From: Stenotrophomonas sp. | GTDB lineage: Bacteria; Pseudomonadota; Gammaproteobacteria; Xanthomonadales; Xanthomonadaceae | Direction of reading: 5' to 3' | Assembly: GCA_003248565.1 (NCBI GenBank) | Contig: QFOV01000234.1 | Span: 1 to 9,130 of the forward strand | DNA length: 9,130 nucleotides | Shown: positions 7,113 through 9,130 of the stretch, piece by piece | How the letters are laid out: each line of letters starts with the position of its first letter | Numbering within the stretch: the first letter of the stretch is position 1 | Position numbers and translations under genes: made by a program | Notes under the pieces: generated by a model | Told to the model about the DNA's origin: nothing | Database searches by the model: none | Seen by the model: only the letters and a program-made list of their open reading frames with translations

Positions 7113-7143
7113 AAAAAAGCCGCCAGGTTCGCTGGCGGCTTTT
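7113..7143 (-). terminator. Attenuator terminator (3:4 hairpin) upstream of aroG
   Basis: On the minus strand, gccgccag (plus 7132-7139) pairs with ctggcggc (plus 7119-7126), 8 GC-rich bp around a five-base loop, extendable by four A-U pairs. It is followed by six U (plus 7113-7118). It ends 53 bp before the aroG start, inside the aroG leader, so it can stop transcription before the gene is reached. Confidence 0.88.
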
Positions 7144-7166
7144 CGGGAATGCATCTGAAAGTTTCT

Positions 7167-7247
7167 TCAGGGTAAGCGCAGTCCTTCCTCCGCCAGCGGC
7201 TTGGGAAAGTAATACCAAAAGTAAAAGCTGGCGCGGGCTGCGTTCAT
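7167..7247 (-). CDS. aroG leader peptide, 26 residues with seven consecutive aromatic residues
   Basis: ATG at 7247 opens a 26-codon frame ending in TGA at 7167-7169. Residues 1-7 are MNAARAS, residues 8-14 are F-Y-F-W-Y-Y-F, and residues 15-26 are PKPLAEEGLRLP. The aromatic codons are ttt, tac, ttt, tgg, tat, tac, ttt, so shortage of Phe, Tyr or Trp could stall the ribosome. The peptide itself needs no function; its codons sense aminoacyl-tRNA supply. No Shine-Dalgarno precedes the ATG; in-frame alternatives are ATG at 7256 and GTG at 7265, also without a good site. The stop is about 24 bases before the terminator stem, well placed for release. Automatic gene callers would normally miss it. 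Confidence 0.82.
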   Translation of the reverse strand: MNAARASFYFWYYFPKPLAEEGLRLP

Positions 7248-7255
7248 GGGGAGCA

Positions 7256-7264
7256 TTGATAACA
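7256..7264 (-). promoter_or_regulatory. Candidate extended -10 element for the aroG leader transcript
   Basis: The minus strand reads TGTTATCAA, resembling an extended -10 (TGnTATAAT) with four of six core matches. No convincing -35 is found 16-19 bases upstream. If used, transcription would start about at the leader ATG, giving a leaderless or nearly leaderless mRNA, which would explain the missing ribosome site. Confidence 0.3.
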
Positions 7265-7580
7265 CGGTTTTTTGTGCGATGCGACAGTTTCAGCGGCAAC
7301 AGACCGGGAGCGTCGACAGGTTCAGCTTTGGCGAGTGGGCAACAGCAGCTCGTCATTCGGCCTTTCAAGCAGCTGTTGAATCGATCAGCGACATCTGCCG
7401 AAGCTCCAATGAATGAGCCCGTTTGGCAACGCGACTGCGCGCATATGAACCGTGGATTGCCGCAATGTGTGCGCTGCAATTGTTCATCCCGCGCGGAAAT
7501 GCGCGTTCCACAGGTAGCTGGACAATCGGCTCGTCGTGGCAGCGATACTGACAACTGATTCAGCGCACAAAGTCATTCCG
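7265..7580. other. Divergent promoter region of aroG leader and trxC
   Basis: These 316 bases separate the aroG leader from trxC, which read away from each other. I see no convincing gene. The DNA is clearly less GC-rich than the flanking genes (about 54% over 7201-7440 by hand count), as expected for a promoter region. ctgaca at 7547-7552 is a possible trxC -35, but no good -10 follows. No operator repeat or riboswitch is recognised. Confidence 0.5.
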
Positions 7581-8027
7581 ATGAACGACACCAGTTCCGA
7601 ACTGCTGCAAATTGCCTGCCCGCATTGCAACGCCGTAAACCGCGTCCCTGCCGCTCGCCTGAGCCAGGCACCGTCATGCGGCCGCTGCCATCAGGCCTTG
7701 TTTGCCGCAGCGCCGATGGTTTTGAACGCGAGCGCGTTTGAAGCACACGCCAACCGTTCGCAGATTCCTTTGCTGGTGGATTTCTGGGCCAGCTGGTGCG
7801 GCCCGTGCCGGCAGATGGCACCGGAGTTCGCCAAGGCCGCCGTGCAGCTGGAGCCACGTATGCGCCTGGCCAAACTGGATACGGAAGCGGAGCCGGCCAT
7901 CGCCACCCGCTATGGCATCCGCAGCATTCCGACGATGGTGCTGATCCAGGGCGGCCGCGAGATTGCCCGCCAATCCGGCGCGATGCCGGCCAGCAGTATC
8001 GTGCAGTGGGCGAGCAAGCACCTGTAG
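7581..8027 (+). CDS. trxC: Thioredoxin 2 with N-terminal zinc finger
   Basis: TrxC is a cytoplasmic thiol-disulfide reductase that donates electrons to reductases and helps in oxidative stress. The 148-residue product has the two parts typical of thioredoxin 2. The N-terminal zinc ribbon has C13-P-H-C16 and C33-G-R-C36. The thioredoxin fold has FWASWCGPC with active-site Cys73 and Cys76, and the cis-proline at 117 in RSIPT. E. coli TrxC is 139 residues with the same order. I chose ATG at 7581, which puts about 12 residues before the zinc finger; a GTG at 7536 would add 15 residues not expected in the family. The Shine-Dalgarno is weak. The stop codon TAG at 8025-8027 belongs to a SMAG repeat, and no separate terminator lies before that repeat. 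Confidence 0.95.
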   Translation: MNDTSSELLQIACPHCNAVNRVPAARLSQAPSCGRCHQALFAAAPMVLNASAFEAHANRSQIPLLVDFWASWCGPCRQMAPEFAKAAVQLEPRMRLAKLDTEAEPAIATRYGIRSIPTMVLIQGGREIARQSGAMPASSIVQWASKHL

Positions 8028-8091
8028 TGCCGAGCCATGCTCGGCAGAGGCGTTCCCGGTAAAGCTCCTGCCGAGCATGGCTCGGCACTAC
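8021..8091. repeat. SMAG dimer overlapping the trxC stop codon
   Basis: The shared SMAG start cctgtag begins at 8021. GTAG at 8024-8027 and the hairpin core 8028-8046 are followed by a 22-base spacer and the inverted copy at 8069-8091. The core is identical to the three copies near 4420-4600 and the spacer length is the same. The first unit supplies the last leucine codon and the TAG stop of trxC. The long stem-loop may protect or end the trxC mRNA. Confidence 0.9.
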
Positions 8092-8108
8092 GGCAGGGTG
8101 CTGGTGTT

Positions 8109-8131
8109 TGTAGGAGCGGCGTGAGCCGCGA
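8109..8131 (+). repeat. Second REP family (gtaggagcggc type)
   Basis: tgtaggagcggcgtgagccgcga forms a short hairpin (gcggc 8116-8120, loop gtga, gccgc 8125-8129). This pattern resembles the TGTxGGAGCGG...CCGCGA REP elements widespread in Pseudomonas and xanthomonads. Only one copy is present in the window. Confidence 0.65.
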
Positions 8132-8173
8132 GGCTGGTGCTGCTTGAAAGGCCGCGGAGCTACCCCTCCCCGG

Positions 8174-8224
8174 CCCTCCCCTTGCCTGCGGCAAAGGGAG
8201 GGGGCACGGCCGGCAAAGGGAGGG
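8174..8224. repeat. G/C-rich palindrome with an extra direct copy of one arm
   Basis: ccctccccttgcc (8174-8186) faces ggcaaagggaggg (8190-8202) with one mismatch, making a 13-bp hairpin with a three-base loop. The right arm ggcaaagggaggg occurs again at 8212-8224, 22 bases later. It is a third palindromic repeat type in the 200-bp trxC-groEL gap. Confidence 0.6.
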
Positions 8225-8230
8225 CAGAAA

Positions 8231-8260
8231 ACAAAACCCCGCCTTGCGGCGGGGTTTTGT
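8231..8260. terminator. Bidirectional intrinsic terminator between trxC and groEL
   Basis: acaaaaccccgcc (8231-8243) and ggcggggttttgt (8248-8260) pair perfectly over 13 bp around a ttgc loop, with A/T-rich flanks on both sides. It lies 33 bp past the groEL stop and downstream of the trxC repeats, so it can end both convergent transcripts. Confidence 0.88.
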
Positions 8261-8292
8261 GTACTACAAGCAGCGTTGAGGCTGCGGTGGAC

Positions 8293-9130
<838 letters not shown>

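Larger units (their letters stand above)
7113..7247 (-). promoter_or_regulatory. Ribosome-mediated transcription attenuator of aroG
   Basis: All parts of a classical attenuator are visible in the minus-strand RNA. Segment 1, CGCCAGC (plus 7227-7233), lies directly before the aromatic codons. Segment 2, CGCUGGCGG (plus 7190-7198), lies in the later leader codons. Segment 3 is CCGCCAGCG (plus 7130-7138) and segment 4 is CUGGCGGC (plus 7119-7126). Pairings 1:2 (7 bp), 2:3 (9 bp) and 3:4 (terminator) exclude one another. A ribosome stalled on Phe/Tyr/Trp codons would cover segment 1, free segment 2 for 2:3 pairing and allow read-through into aroG; with ample charged tRNA, or no translation, 3:4 forms. 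The pairings are read from sequence; the mechanism is inferred from known his, phe and trp leaders. Confidence 0.85.

Noticed and set aside
7410..7558. Short plus-strand frame (49 codons) with a CVRCNC motif ahead of trxC
   Set aside because: It lies in the less GC-rich promoter region, has no ribosome site and no recognisable family; the cysteine cluster alone is not enough.

Overview
The window looks like chromosomal DNA of a Stenotrophomonas species, most likely the S. maltophilia complex. The GC content is high, the proteins are gammaproteobacterial, and five identical copies of a GTAG-headed palindrome (core tgccgagccatgctcggca) match the SMAG-type REP repeats I know from S. maltophilia. 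Nothing here looks like a phage, plasmid or transposon; it is core housekeeping DNA with repeat-rich intergenic gaps.

Layout from left to right. glnE, the glutamine synthetase adenylyltransferase, is on the minus strand and runs off the left edge (1-2654). A 280-bp gap follows, holding a strong minus-oriented terminator that has no evident gene. A plus-strand succinyl-CoA:acetate CoA-transferase/acetyl-CoA hydrolase gene (2936-4409) is broken by a deletion of about 41 bp. Its 3' side carries a cluster of REP-like repeats and a two-way terminator. Four genes then read on the minus strand. In transcription order they are aroG (DAHP synthase), a small secreted protein of unknown function, a GIY-YIG nuclease-family protein, and a YegP-type DUF1508 protein. 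On the other side of the aroG upstream region lies trxC (thioredoxin 2, plus strand), whose stop codon is part of a SMAG dimer. More repeats, a two-way terminator and the C-terminal half of groEL (minus strand, running off the right edge) close the window.

The most striking item is upstream of aroG. A 26-codon open frame encodes a peptide with seven aromatic residues in a row (F-Y-F-W-Y-Y-F). It is followed by RNA segments that can pair 1:2, 2:3 and 3:4, where 3:4 is an intrinsic terminator with a run of six U. This is a complete ribosome-mediated attenuator, apparently tuned to the aromatic amino acids whose pathway DAHP synthase begins. The second notable item is the disrupted CoA-transferase gene: the missing stretch lies between two active-site positions, and the reading frame is lost.
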